From the IMG/VR virus record IMGVR_UViG_3300025732_000046, positions 1 through 58,581 of that record: DNA of 58,581 nt; one strand, written 5' to 3'. Positions 18,201-24,435 of this stretch are shown here, piece after piece; the stretch's first letter is position 1; every line of letters begins with the position of its first letter. Position numbers and translations under genes: made by a program. A model generated the notes under the pieces. It did no database searches. It was not told where the DNA came from and saw only the letters and a list, made by a program, of their open reading frames with translations. Source of the stretch: a virus.

Positions 18201-21008
18201 TTGCTGATTTGGAATGTATTTTTGTACTTCTTGATTTCTGTAGATATAGTAAATGTTATTATATCTCTTTCTCTTAAAATATGGAAGGGTAGTGTTTCTT
18301 GATGAAGTATTGTTTGTAAAAGTACCTGGATTAGTATCTAAAGAAACACTAAATTCCTTTGCACTGCTAATTCCAACTACAGAATAAGTACCATTAAATC
18401 CAGAGTTTCCTACACCTGTTGAGTTTAATGTACTCTTAATATTTGTTAGTTCAACCTCTGAACCAACTTTTAAGTTATGAGGTAATTCAGTTGTAATCTT
18501 TGCTGTATTTGAACTCCAAGTAGCATTTGCAATAAATCTGAAGTTTCTTTGCTGATTAATATTAGATAAATCACCGCTACCAAAATAGGTTTGAATTTCT
18601 GCATTTGATGCTCCAATAGAATCATTAGATTCTTGAAGAATAAATCCATCACTTGGTGGTCTAGCATATACATCACCATTAGATGCTGGAATTACATAAC
18701 GAATTCTATAAATTGAATCGGAAGCATTTCTATTATATTTTTTACGATTAAAATAAGTTCTTGAAGTTGCCGGAATACTCAATCCGGATACAGCAGAATA
18801 AATTCTATTCTCTGTTGATGCGGTAGCGACTTTAACATACCATTGACCAACACTAGTATCATATTGAATTGGATGTCCAATATCATTTGGAGCCTTATCA
18901 GATACTCTACTGAGAATCTTTAAACTTCCCCCATTTGCATTAATAGTCAGAGGAGTTAAGTTTCTTGCATCATTGAGAGTTTTTGCAAGTTTAATATCCA
19001 CGTTTGTGGATAATCCGCTAGTAATTGCATAATAAACTGTATTTGGTTTTAATCCATCTGGAAGATGACCATTATCACTTATAACACGAACAGTTTCTCC
19101 ATTTTCAAAACTATGTGCTTGAGTCAATTTAATAGTATTAGAAGTAATACTATTAATTCCAACGGAACTTCTTCTTACATTAAAAGATTTCTCAGAACTT
19201 GTCTGAGAATTACCCATCACAATTCTAGAACTATACTCAGTAGTTATTCCAGAATTAGAAATTAAAACATTAAGCGTGTCATTTTCTCTAGCACCTATTC
19301 TATATCCATCAAGAACGTGCTCTGGTGGGTTATCTAAATTTGTTTCATTGTATAGATAAAGCCTTCCAGTATTAGCAACAGAAACAGTCCTTGAGACATC
19401 AATCGCATTAAATTCAATTGCTACCTCATCGTTTGGAAGTTCTTTTGGTGGAATAATATGAGTGATATATCCAACATCGTCTTGAGAGAAGGCATTTTTA
19501 CGGAAACCAGAAGCAACAAGTGACTTTGCCCCAAAGTTTGAGTTTGAGTTTGTAACAGATTGATCTCCACCACTATCTACAGAGAAATGCTCGGCATAAC
19601 CAATCGCAAAAATAGACACGTTTTGAATGAACGCATCATTAATACACTTAATATGGAAATTACGATAAGAAGGTTTATATATTGATCTAGAATTTGTACT
19701 TAGAGATGGACCATAAGTTCCAGTACTTTCATCATAGATAACAAAAGCATTATCATCTTTTTGTAATCCAATTCCAGTGAATTGGGCAACAACCATAGAT
19801 TTAAATCCCGATGCCTTGTCTCCATCAGCAAGAACACCACACATACCATAAACAGATCTTAAAGAGATATTAAAAATGTATGGCGATGCCGAAGTAACAG
19901 TATCAGAACTTAGTGAAAGAAGAGAACCGATCGGAGAAGGAAGTGCCGTCGCTGGAGCATTCTGAACTTTATATTTTAATTCAGTATCACTTACCTTTTC
20001 AGTTACCACAAAATTACCATTATATCCGGGAGATGCTACACCTTCAATACGAATTGGAGTATCAACATCTAAACCTGGTACAATTTCTTCTGTAGTTACA
20101 GTAATCGTTGTTGTTGGAATAACACCATTACCCGATTTAATACTTGTAATACCTACGGATAAACCAGTAGATCCAACAATGCGATATTCATCAATTTTTG
20201 GTTCAATATCAATAGAAGATGATGGATAATCTGGTTCTATCTGCCTACCAGATGCTGATCCATACGCAAGACCGACTTTTTCATAATACATATCAAGATC
20301 TGTACGATCTGTTGAATATGTCTGAAATTCATCATCAATAGAAACATTATTTACACCATCAGCATACTCAAAACAAGAAAGTTTATGGTGAGAAAAATTA
20401 GGTACGAATAAATTATTAGTATAATCAATATAGCATTGTCCGTTTGGATCCGAATCAAATAAAGAAAACTGCCAGAAGTAACAACCACCAGTTACTCTAA
20501 AAATTGAAGATCTTTCAATATTATCATTTGTTGGATTTGGAACATACTTTGGACGAATCTTAGTTTTACGAAGATCCATACCAACAAGTGAAGTTCCTCT
20601 TGGTATTATAACTCCACCGTGAATACTATTAAGTTTATATAAAGCATTGTCTGAATCCGAAAGATCAAAATTTGTAGTTAATTCAAATGGAGAGAAATTA
20701 TTAGAAGTTTGACCATTTCGTAATCTGTAATTATTAGAACCATCTGGAATCCATCCGGGACGGTTATCTACTATATGATCTCCAGGATAAACAAGAATCG
20801 TTGTCTTACCAAATCTATCGTTGTTCAGTCCTCTTTGATATGAAAATCTTGCTGCCTCTATTAAAGCACGCTGAATAGTTTTAAATGGTCTAGTAAGTGA
20901 ATTACCCTGATTCTCAATACTATCCGTAGAATCAATACTATTAGGATCTACATATAAAATCGTGCCGCGAACAGATTTCAGAAAATTTTCCAGGCGTGAA
21001 AGACCCAT
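15252..21008 (-). CDS. Giant virion structural/tail fibre protein with C-terminal S74 chaperone
   Basis: 1918 aa, the longest gene in the window. The N-terminus (MGLSRLENFLKSVRGTILYV) leads into RPFKTIQRALIEAARFSY, the opening of a beta-helix domain. Many beta-repeat segments follow (several of the type T..HG...G..V.I.G....YNG.F.V). SGHTFEYVGFGPG near residue 1400 is shared with the two smaller beta-helix-like proteins. A Gly-rich linker (GKIGTGGGGGEGQ) follows. The C-terminal ~100 residues are an S74 chaperone (SDIRLKTNIKQI...SSGVIAQEIEEVLPHL...VNYNGLVGVLIEAIKEQ). Probably a large tail-fibre or peripheral baseplate protein. Confidence 0.85.
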   Translation of the reverse strand: MGLSRLENFLKSVRGTILYVDPNSIDSTDSIENQGNSLTRPFKTIQRALIEAARFSYQRGLNNDRFGKTTILVYPGDHIVDNRPGWIPDGSNNYRLRNGQTSNNFSPFELTTNFDLSDSDNALYKLNSIHGGVIIPRGTSLVGMDLRKTKIRPKYVPNPTNDNIERSSIFRVTGGCYFWQFSLFDSDPNGQCYIDYTNNLFVPNFSHHKLSCFEYADGVNNVSIDDEFQTYSTDRTDLDMYYEKVGLAYGSASGRQIEPDYPSSSIDIEPKIDEYRIVGSTGLSVGITSIKSGNGVIPTTTITVTTEEIVPGLDVDTPIRIEGVASPGYNGNFVVTEKVSDTELKYKVQNAPATALPSPIGSLLSLSSDTVTSASPYIFNISLRSVYGMCGVLADGDKASGFKSMVVAQFTGIGLQKDDNAFVIYDESTGTYGPSLSTNSRSIYKPSYRNFHIKCINDAFIQNVSIFAIGYAEHFSVDSGGDQSVTNSNSNFGAKSLVASGFRKNAFSQDDVGYITHIIPPKELPNDEVAIEFNAIDVSRTVSVANTGRLYLYNETNLDNPPEHVLDGYRIGARENDTLNVLISNSGITTEYSSRIVMGNSQTSSEKSFNVRRSSVGINSITSNTIKLTQAHSFENGETVRVISDNGHLPDGLKPNTVYYAITSGLSTNVDIKLAKTLNDARNLTPLTINANGGSLKILSRVSDKAPNDIGHPIQYDTSVGQWYVKVATASTENRIYSAVSGLSIPATSRTYFNRKKYNRNASDSIYRIRYVIPASNGDVYARPPSDGFILQESNDSIGASNAEIQTYFGSGDLSNINQQRNFRFIANATWSSNTAKITTELPHNLKVGSEVELTNIKSTLNSTGVGNSGFNGTYSVVGISSAKEFSVSLDTNPGTFTNNTSSRNTTLPYFKRKRYNNIYYIYRNQEVQKYIPNQQDGVYHLTLVNASNTPVVSPFTGESYSQPVKELYPQVNRDNPVSDPQETKSFASSSLIGEVVVDDVRNSITKETVSKLLLDSNVGIGITNIISSSATSHRIHTSIDHGLNRVTKVEIITGEEGSGYIEGTYYNARLVGLAGSTTGQHATAKVSVTPSGDVDEVIVMDGGSSYAVGNVLQVVGIATTTSFVPARVRVTQIYNNVGDVVRISGVSSESYQGYNNLYRITNVSTGVAKSFTAESSSSVSGFSTTGIGVTVTQNAFVYLTGKSNRISSISYNNVVGLATITTQDRHGFSVGNKVKITGATQNLYNGDFVVTKNLSLTSFVADIGISTNVPSTAGTIYVYPEGITSNDGVISSNYENIGGRMNPVYAGITTTLYFGIDDETTEDVTIRGINKLDINIGDYLQIDDELVRVKSTVSNTIAEGDNITVFRGALGTKATSHVINSVVRRVSVNPVEFRRHSIIRASGHTFEYVGFGPGNYSTAFPDKQNRQISAQEELLAQSTRREGGINFYTGMNDKGISYSGNKKLSTVTGQEEIFDTPIQTITGEDIGNDPALNVITPIEGNFSRSIRVDGGSDGNATSEFNGPVIFNDKVTSTSDKGLEVTSLFLQGDVKVSRKYTIGESTPTLAGNPGDIQYNANPSNSDYIGWIYTSNNEWQQFGKIGTGGGGGEGQAGVGVGTSGGYVGFATLINFTGTNITITSSYNSGTDVATLNFVGLGTTAILGNNTVGGSSGNRWNISPIVGSDGVMEIGRYIDFHNTATDTSDYTYRLDNSSNGVLETSGSLTVNSNISLTGTLNFTNLGDKVVNFYTNSGDDAYLRLLTSSTNFENAIRMRRDGEVDLYYNGTSKLTTSATGITVTDTVSTTNVSATTINATNGSFIGIVTASDLNSNSDIRLKTNIKQIEDPLSKVLQIRGVDFDWKSDNRSSSGVIAQEIEEVLPHLVSGDETKSVNYNGLVGVLIEAIKEQQRQIEELKQQIYK
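15253..15260 (-). promoter_or_regulatory. T4-type late promoter TATAAATA
   Basis: Exact TATAAATA on the minus strand, overlapping the last codons of the 1918-aa gene and 34 bases upstream of the 899-aa gene start at 15219. The position fits a late transcript for the 12520-15219 cassette. Confidence 0.6.
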
Positions 21009-21038
21009 CTTATTAATACTTATAGTTCCGTTATGGAT

Positions 21039-21046
21039 TATTTATC
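21039..21046 (-). promoter_or_regulatory. Late promoter-like GATAAATA
   Basis: Minus-strand GATAAATA (one mismatch to TATAAATA) 31 bases upstream of the 1918-aa gene and just past the terminator at 21048-21074. It fits as its late promoter. Confidence 0.5.
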
Positions 21047-21047
21047 A

Positions 21048-21074
21048 TACAACAAAACCTCCCAAAGGGAGGTT
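21048..21074 (-). terminator. Rho-independent terminator after Mom-like gene
   Basis: AACCTCCC pairs with GGGAGGTT (21056-21063 with 21067-21074) around a 3-base loop. On the minus strand it is followed by TTTTGTTG. It lies 21 bases past the stop of the gene at 21095 and separates the DNA-modification island from the fibre region. Confidence 0.85.
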
Positions 21075-21094
21075 CTGAAGTCACACATTTTGGG

Positions 21095-21742
21095 TCACTG
21101 TAACGATTCAGTATCGTCTTGTTTATTATACCACTTCTCTTCTTTCCAAGTCAAGCGTTTCTTTAGTTCTTCATCAAAGATCATCAAGTATCTATGCTTT
21201 CTGCTTCTTTCTCTCCACTCGCCCTCTGCACCTTTCACACTTCCCCTTGAGTGCTTTGTACCATCGGCATAATAAAAATCTTTCTTCGGTGATGTGAGAC
21301 CATAATATTTAAAATTTGTGGCGCGATAAATCACCCCAGAATGATGAGATGAATCAGCATAAGACAATATTGCTCTTACATTCGTTTCCTTACGAAACCT
21401 CTTTATACAACGACTGACGAACCAAGAAGTAATATTATATTCCGTTTTTTGAATATCTGGATGAATGCACAACCTAGAAAGTTCGTAAAGACCTTCTTGT
21501 TCGTGTCTTTGTAACCCAAATGCACCAACTGCTATTTCTGGGACGGGAATCTTAGTAAAGACACAACAACCCAAGCACTCACCAATATGAAGAATATCAG
21601 TAACTGATGATTTAAATAAAGCGTAATTATATCCACTTTTAAAATCTTTTGATTCGTCTTTAAGATAATGGTAGGTATAAAGAAGATTTTTGATTTCTTT
21701 CTTACCTACTCTATCTATAAAGTACTGAGTATTTTTACTCAT
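21095..21742 (-). CDS. Mom-like DNA-modification acyltransferase (GNAT fold)
   Basis: 215 aa. It shows the layout of the phage Mu Mom family: CLGCCVFTKIPVPEIA near the N-terminus, ELSRLCIHPDIQKTEYNITSWF in the middle (GNAT cofactor-binding region), then ILSYADSSHHSGVIYRATNFKYYG. The last segment matches the YAD..HH.GxIY.AxNF.Y.G signature that I recall for Mom. Mom transfers a carbamoylmethyl-type group to adenine in DNA, protecting phage DNA from restriction. It overlaps the 2OG oxygenase gene by one base and is followed by a terminator, so the pair form one operon. The chemistry in this phage is inferred. Confidence 0.8.
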   Translation of the reverse strand: MSKNTQYFIDRVGKKEIKNLLYTYHYLKDESKDFKSGYNYALFKSSVTDILHIGECLGCCVFTKIPVPEIAVGAFGLQRHEQEGLYELSRLCIHPDIQKTEYNITSWFVSRCIKRFRKETNVRAILSYADSSHHSGVIYRATNFKYYGLTSPKKDFYYADGTKHSRGSVKGAEGEWRERSRKHRYLMIFDEELKKRLTWKEEKWYNKQDDTESLQ

Positions 21743-22311
21743 TATTGTGAGGATTTGATGATATTAAATGCTATGGTGATTCTTTCTTTATTTGATATTT
21801 GAGGATTGACACAATGAATAGTATCACTGGGAAATAAAATCATTGTTCCATTTTTTCCATCATACTTAGTGTTATGCTCCGGAAAGATAGTAGGATGATT
21901 AAAGTTTTGAACATAAATTACACCGGAAATATTTCCCGAATGATTATGAATAGGATTATCATCTCCTTTATAAGCAAAATTTGCCCAAATATCATACCCA
22001 TCAAAATGTCCATCCCATTTTCTAAGTTTATAATTTCTATGATTACCTCCCCAATAAGCAGAACAAACTCTCAATGTATATGGCAACCAAAAAGAATTTT
22101 CTATTAATTGAGGTGAAATTGAACATTGGTACGAATTATGTTTTTTCCCGTCAATAGTAAGATAACCAACGTTTTCGTGTGCTTTTAGTTCTGCAAGAGG
22201 ATGATTTTTAATTTTTTTACATTCTTTTACCCAAAGATTTATTTCTTTTTGAATTTCTTTTGGCAAATTACAAAGTAAATATGGAAAATTAAAGGAAAGA
22301 TCGAATTTCAT
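21742..22311 (-). CDS. 2OG-Fe(II) oxygenase-like protein upstream of Mom-like gene
   Basis: 189 aa. The segment NPIHNHSGNISGVIYVQNF contains an H-x-H-x-G arrangement, and TMILFPSDTIHCVNPQ with ERITIAFNI supplies the distal His and Arg. This pattern fits the putative 2OG-Fe(II) oxygenase family common in cyanophages (PF13759-like). The start overlaps the 56-aa gene's stop by ATGA and its end overlaps the Mom-like start. A role in DNA-base modification with the Mom-like protein is possible but not shown by the sequence. Confidence 0.75.
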   Translation of the reverse strand: MKFDLSFNFPYLLCNLPKEIQKEINLWVKECKKIKNHPLAELKAHENVGYLTIDGKKHNSYQCSISPQLIENSFWLPYTLRVCSAYWGGNHRNYKLRKWDGHFDGYDIWANFAYKGDDNPIHNHSGNISGVIYVQNFNHPTIFPEHNTKYDGKNGTMILFPSDTIHCVNPQISNKERITIAFNIIKSSQ

Positions 22312-22478
22312 TTTTGATTATATTCTAACATATATTCTACAGTATTTGCAACATCATTCATTGCTGCACGAAGATCTGGTTGCTGACCTGATTCTTGCTT
22401 AAGAATAGGTCTTGAGTCGTCGGTAAGAGTCCAACGCCATTGTTTCATATCTTTGCAGTACCAGAGATTTATCTTCAT
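22308..22478 (-). CDS. Small conserved protein, 56 aa
   Basis: Frame from ATG 22478 to TGA 22308, reading MKINLWYCKDMKQWRWTLTD and ending EYMLEYNQK. It is Trp-rich at the N-terminus (LWYC...QWRWTL), with a helical C-terminal half. The ATGA overlap with the 2OG oxygenase start makes it a convincing first gene of the modification operon. No family is recognised. Confidence 0.75.
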   Translation of the reverse strand: MKINLWYCKDMKQWRWTLTDDSRPILKQESGQQPDLRAAMNDVANTVEYMLEYNQK

Positions 22479-22479
22479 G

Positions 22480-22497
22480 TTAAAACTTAAGTTTTAA
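22480..22497. repeat. 18-bp perfect palindrome
   Basis: TTAAAACTTAAGTTTTAA is fully self-complementary and lies between the 3' end of tRNA-Thr and the start of the 56-aa gene (it begins 2 bases upstream of that ATG). It could be a dimeric-protein operator or a weak RNA hairpin affecting tRNA 3' processing. No T-tract follows, so it does not look like a terminator. Confidence 0.5.
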
Positions 22498-22498
22498 G

Positions 22499-22571
22499 AG
22501 CCCCCATTCGGAATCGAACCGAAAATCTTCCGCTTACAAGGCGGATGCAGTAACCGTTATGCTATAGGGGC
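22499..22571 (-). tRNA. tRNA-Thr (anticodon UGU)
   Basis: A minus-strand cloverleaf fits: acceptor GCCCCTA with TGGGGGC (one G-U pair), anticodon stem CCGC/GCGG around loop CTTGTAA, giving anticodon UGU, and a T-arm containing GGTTCGATTCC. The CCA end is not encoded. The tRNA starts 2 bases after the stop of the 89-aa gene. UGU reads ACA, a codon favoured in AT-rich phage genes. Confidence 0.93.
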
Positions 22572-22572
22572 A

Positions 22573-22842
22573 TTAATCTGCAGGCATCATTTCTGGATTT
22601 TCCAGATCGACTTCAAACATCAGAGGATGACATTCTTCCATCATAAGATAGTAAGATGCTTGATATAAATCCTCTGGTTCAAATCGTCTTTCGTTGTCTG
22701 CACATTCAAGAACTTCCGGATCGTAAATGTAACTATCAGGAACATCGTCAAAAGTAAAAGGTAAACTTTGTATGAAATACATCAGAACAAGTTGTGTTCC
22801 TCTGTTATACCAAACATATCTGGCGTCTATTCTGTATTTCAT
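22573..22842 (-). CDS. Hypothetical acidic protein, 89 aa
   Basis: Starts MKYRIDARYVWYNRGTQLVL and has an acidic C-terminal half (many D/E, PEVLECADNERRFEPED). No membrane segment or known motif. It lies between tRNA-Leu and tRNA-Thr with a ribosome site (AAGGAAC) ahead of its ATG. Function unknown. Confidence 0.7.
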   Translation of the reverse strand: MKYRIDARYVWYNRGTQLVLMYFIQSLPFTFDDVPDSYIYDPEVLECADNERRFEPEDLYQASYYLMMEECHPLMFEVDLENPEMMPAD

Positions 22843-22888
22843 AGAATAGTTCCTTATACTTTTGTTTTATTTAGAGGTTGAGCCTCAG

Positions 22889-23170
22889 TGCGAGTAGGGA
22901 GACTTGAACTCCCACGGGCATACGCCCAACAGATTTTCGTACCACTATAGTTTTCACTACCCTTTCGGTTTGTGGTCTGGACTATACCTTCACCATACCT
23001 TTTGGTTTAGGTGCTCCCCGTCTAGTCTCTACACCTTCATCTTACGATGCTTGGCTCGGTATTGCCATTTTACAGGTTTCACCGAATTTGAGGAGTTACA
23101 CTCATAAGGTTTCCCAAATGAGGCTCAATTTTCATAAGTCTGGTGTGTCTACCGATTCCACCATACTCGC
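22889..23170 (-). tRNA. tRNA-Leu (anticodon UAA) interrupted by a group I intron
   Basis: On the minus strand the 5' exon (23136-23170) begins GCGAGTATGG and ends CAGACTT. The 3' exon (22889-22937) begins AAAATCTG and ends CTACTCGCA. Joined, they give an acceptor stem GCGAGTA/TACTCGC, a D stem GTG/CAC, an anticodon loop CUUAAAA (anticodon UAA), a long variable arm (GGGC/GCCC, class II) and a T stem GGGAG/CTCCC. One mismatch (C-U) sits at the base of the anticodon stem. The break is after U34, the site used by cyanobacterial and chloroplast tRNA-Leu(UAA) introns. CCA is not encoded. Confidence 0.92.
22938..23135 (-). mobile_element. Group I intron in tRNA-Leu(UAA), cyanobacterial type
   Basis: 198 nt, shorter than typical cyanobacterial relatives and without an ORF. 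It carries AAAATTGAGCC near the 5' end (the GAG can pair with exon CUU in P1, giving a U-G splice pair). It also has CTCAAATTCGGTGAAACC, GGCAATACCGAGCCAAGC, AGGTGTAGAGACTAGACGG and ATAGTCC, and ends in G before exon AAAATCTG. These blocks match, in order, the conserved core of the Anabaena-type tRNA-Leu(UAA) intron as I remember it. Confidence 0.9.
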
Positions 23171-23172
23171 AT

Positions 23173-23196
23173 AAAAAACTCAGAGAAAACTGAGTT
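23173..23196 (-). terminator. Terminator overlapping a stop codon, just before tRNA-Leu
   Basis: AACTCAG pairs with CTGAGTT (23177-23183 with 23190-23196) and is followed by TTTTTTAT on the minus strand (T-tract from stem end to 23173). The stop codon (23180-23182) of the 59-aa gene lies inside the stem. The tRNA-Leu 5' end is only 3 bases past the T-run. Confidence 0.7.
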
Positions 23197-23359
23197 GACT
23201 ATCAGATTCTACCGTATAAGTCGGAGGATGTAAAGTGCAGTATTCATTAAACGTAATCTTCATTTCTTTGTTTGTAAGATTACAATTTGCTGCTGCTTTT
23301 GGAACATTCCATTTTGCTGCGAACAGCATTTCCATTGATTCTCTTGTTTCTGGACGCAT
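23180..23359 (-). CDS. Small conserved protein, 59 aa, HTH-like
   Basis: The ATG at 23359 (MRPETRESMEMLFAAKWNVP) is preferred over an upstream TTG in the same frame. The body AAKWNVPKAAANCNLTNKEMKITFNEYC looks like a helix-turn-helix of the type that recognises repeated helices, but no named family is claimed. It shares an upstream leader element with gp59. Confidence 0.65.
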   Translation of the reverse strand: MRPETRESMEMLFAAKWNVPKAAANCNLTNKEMKITFNEYCTLHPPTYTVESDSQLSFL

Positions 23360-23428
23360 TTTTTGAAAAAGTATCGTGTGAGAATTTTTGCCGGGAATTT
23401 TTTCCCCCAAAAATGGATTTTAAAGTGG
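23360..23428 (-). promoter_or_regulatory. Leader element copy A (shared with 49110-49173)
   Basis: Minus strand: the CCACTTT stop region of the upstream gene, then ATTTTTGG, GGGAAAAAATTCCCGG (stem GGGAA/TTCCC), CAAAAATTC and TACTTTTTC before the ATG. The same series of blocks in the same order lies ahead of gp59. Similarity was judged by eye. Confidence 0.45.
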
Positions 23429-23602
23429 ATTTGCGTATGAGAGTGTTTCTTCATCCACTGTGGCACGTACAAATTCTAGCACGTTCATGAACTCATCAAC
23501 CGTATCACAGACCACTTCCTTTTCTGTCCCCTCACTGGAGTAAAGATACACGGTTCGTTTGATCGGATCAACGACGCATCGTGTCAGGTACTCATCTTGC
23601 AT
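23420..23602 (-). CDS. Small conserved protein, 60 aa
   Basis: Starts MQDEYLTRCVVDPIKRTVYL and continues YSSEGTEKEVVCDTVDEFMN: an alternating beta segment followed by an acidic helix. No named family. It is the most upstream gene of the minus-strand accessory set (23602 down to the modification operon), and 38 bases separate it from the structural gene at 23641. Confidence 0.65.
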   Translation of the reverse strand: MQDEYLTRCVVDPIKRTVYLYSSEGTEKEVVCDTVDEFMNVLEFVRATVDEETLSYANPL

Positions 23603-23640
23603 TCGGTTCGTTCCGTGATTACCTATTCATAGTAGCACGG

Positions 23641-24435
23641 TCAGGTGCCCGTGTCAACCCTCTCACCAGTTTTCGGATCTCTTCTGTCATAATCCCATCC
23701 ACCGACAAGAAATCTACTGTTGTCACCAGGATAATCATCAGGTGTTTTACCATCATAAACAACGTGAAGTTTTTCATTATGATCCAATGGATTCAACCAA
23801 CGAGCAGCCCATACTTCATAATAACAATTAATATTTGCCCCAAGACCAGAACGTATAATAACTTTTTTACCCCACTCAATCCTATCAACAATTAAATCCT
23901 GAGAATATCCGATTTGGGTTAGAGTAACTGTAATACTTTCTGGATCAACAAATCTATCCCAATACTCTGGCAATTCAATTATATTAGAATCCTTCAATTG
24001 ACCGCGAATATAAATTCCCGCTTCTGGACCTTCAGCAACAATATGACGAACACGTTTTCCTAGTTTAGTTAAATGAGGAACGTCAAATGCAGGTCCTGGA
24101 GTAATACCTTTAGCAGATGTTGCATTTCCAAAAAAAGTTCCATTAAAACTTGGAGCAGTAACAGATCCACTAAAATTTGTTTGATCTGCTTCAACATTAA
24201 AGGTTGGAATAGGTCCAGTATTTCTTTCTAAAGTTACATTTGAGGTATTACTTCCATCTAAATGCATATAAACATAATCTGCAGGAGATGATGTCGTATT
24301 TGCAAGAACCATTGAAACATCATCAAGATTAAAAGACCCCTCAAATGGTTCAGTAGAGAAATCGTCATTATCACGAAACTCAATATCAGTTCCGGGTCCA
24401 GTAAAGACCCCATATTTTTCAAATGTATATGCCAT
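23641..24435 (-). CDS. Virion structural protein, paralogue of 24435-25097
   Basis: 264 aa. The second half contains the module EGPEAGIYIRGQL...IELPEYW...V.LTQIG, which is repeated in the 220-aa neighbour as LEGPENGVYVRGKL...IELPEYW...ITPIG. Phages place this EGPE-x-G-(V/I)-Y-x-RG motif in fibre or spike-associated proteins. The N-terminal half is beta-rich, with TNFSGSVTAPSFNGTFFGN typical of fibre shafts. Its start overlaps the upstream stop by TAATG. Likely baseplate spike or fibre. Confidence 0.75.
   Translation of the reverse strand: MAYTFEKYGVFTGPGTDIEFRDNDDFSTEPFEGSFNLDDVSMVLANTTSSPADYVYMHLDGSNTSNVTLERNTGPIPTFNVEADQTNFSGSVTAPSFNGTFFGNATSAKGITPGPAFDVPHLTKLGKRVRHIVAEGPEAGIYIRGQLKDSNIIELPEYWDRFVDPESITVTLTQIGYSQDLIVDRIEWGKKVIIRSGLGANINCYYEVWAARWLNPLDHNEKLHVVYDGKTPDDYPGDNSRFLVGGWDYDRRDPKTGERVDTGT

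Noticed and set aside
22904-23107. Plus-strand open frame of 67 codons
   Set aside because: It lies antisense to the intron-bearing tRNA-Leu, whose RNA structure explains the sequence.
22499-23170. tRNA genes as a prophage attachment site
   Set aside because: No integrase gene or repeated tRNA 3' end is present, and the gene set is that of a lytic T4-like phage.
23260-23472. Minus-strand frame of 70 codons over the 59-aa gene
   Set aside because: It overlaps two better-supported genes and has Lys/Gln-rich out-of-frame composition without a ribosome site.
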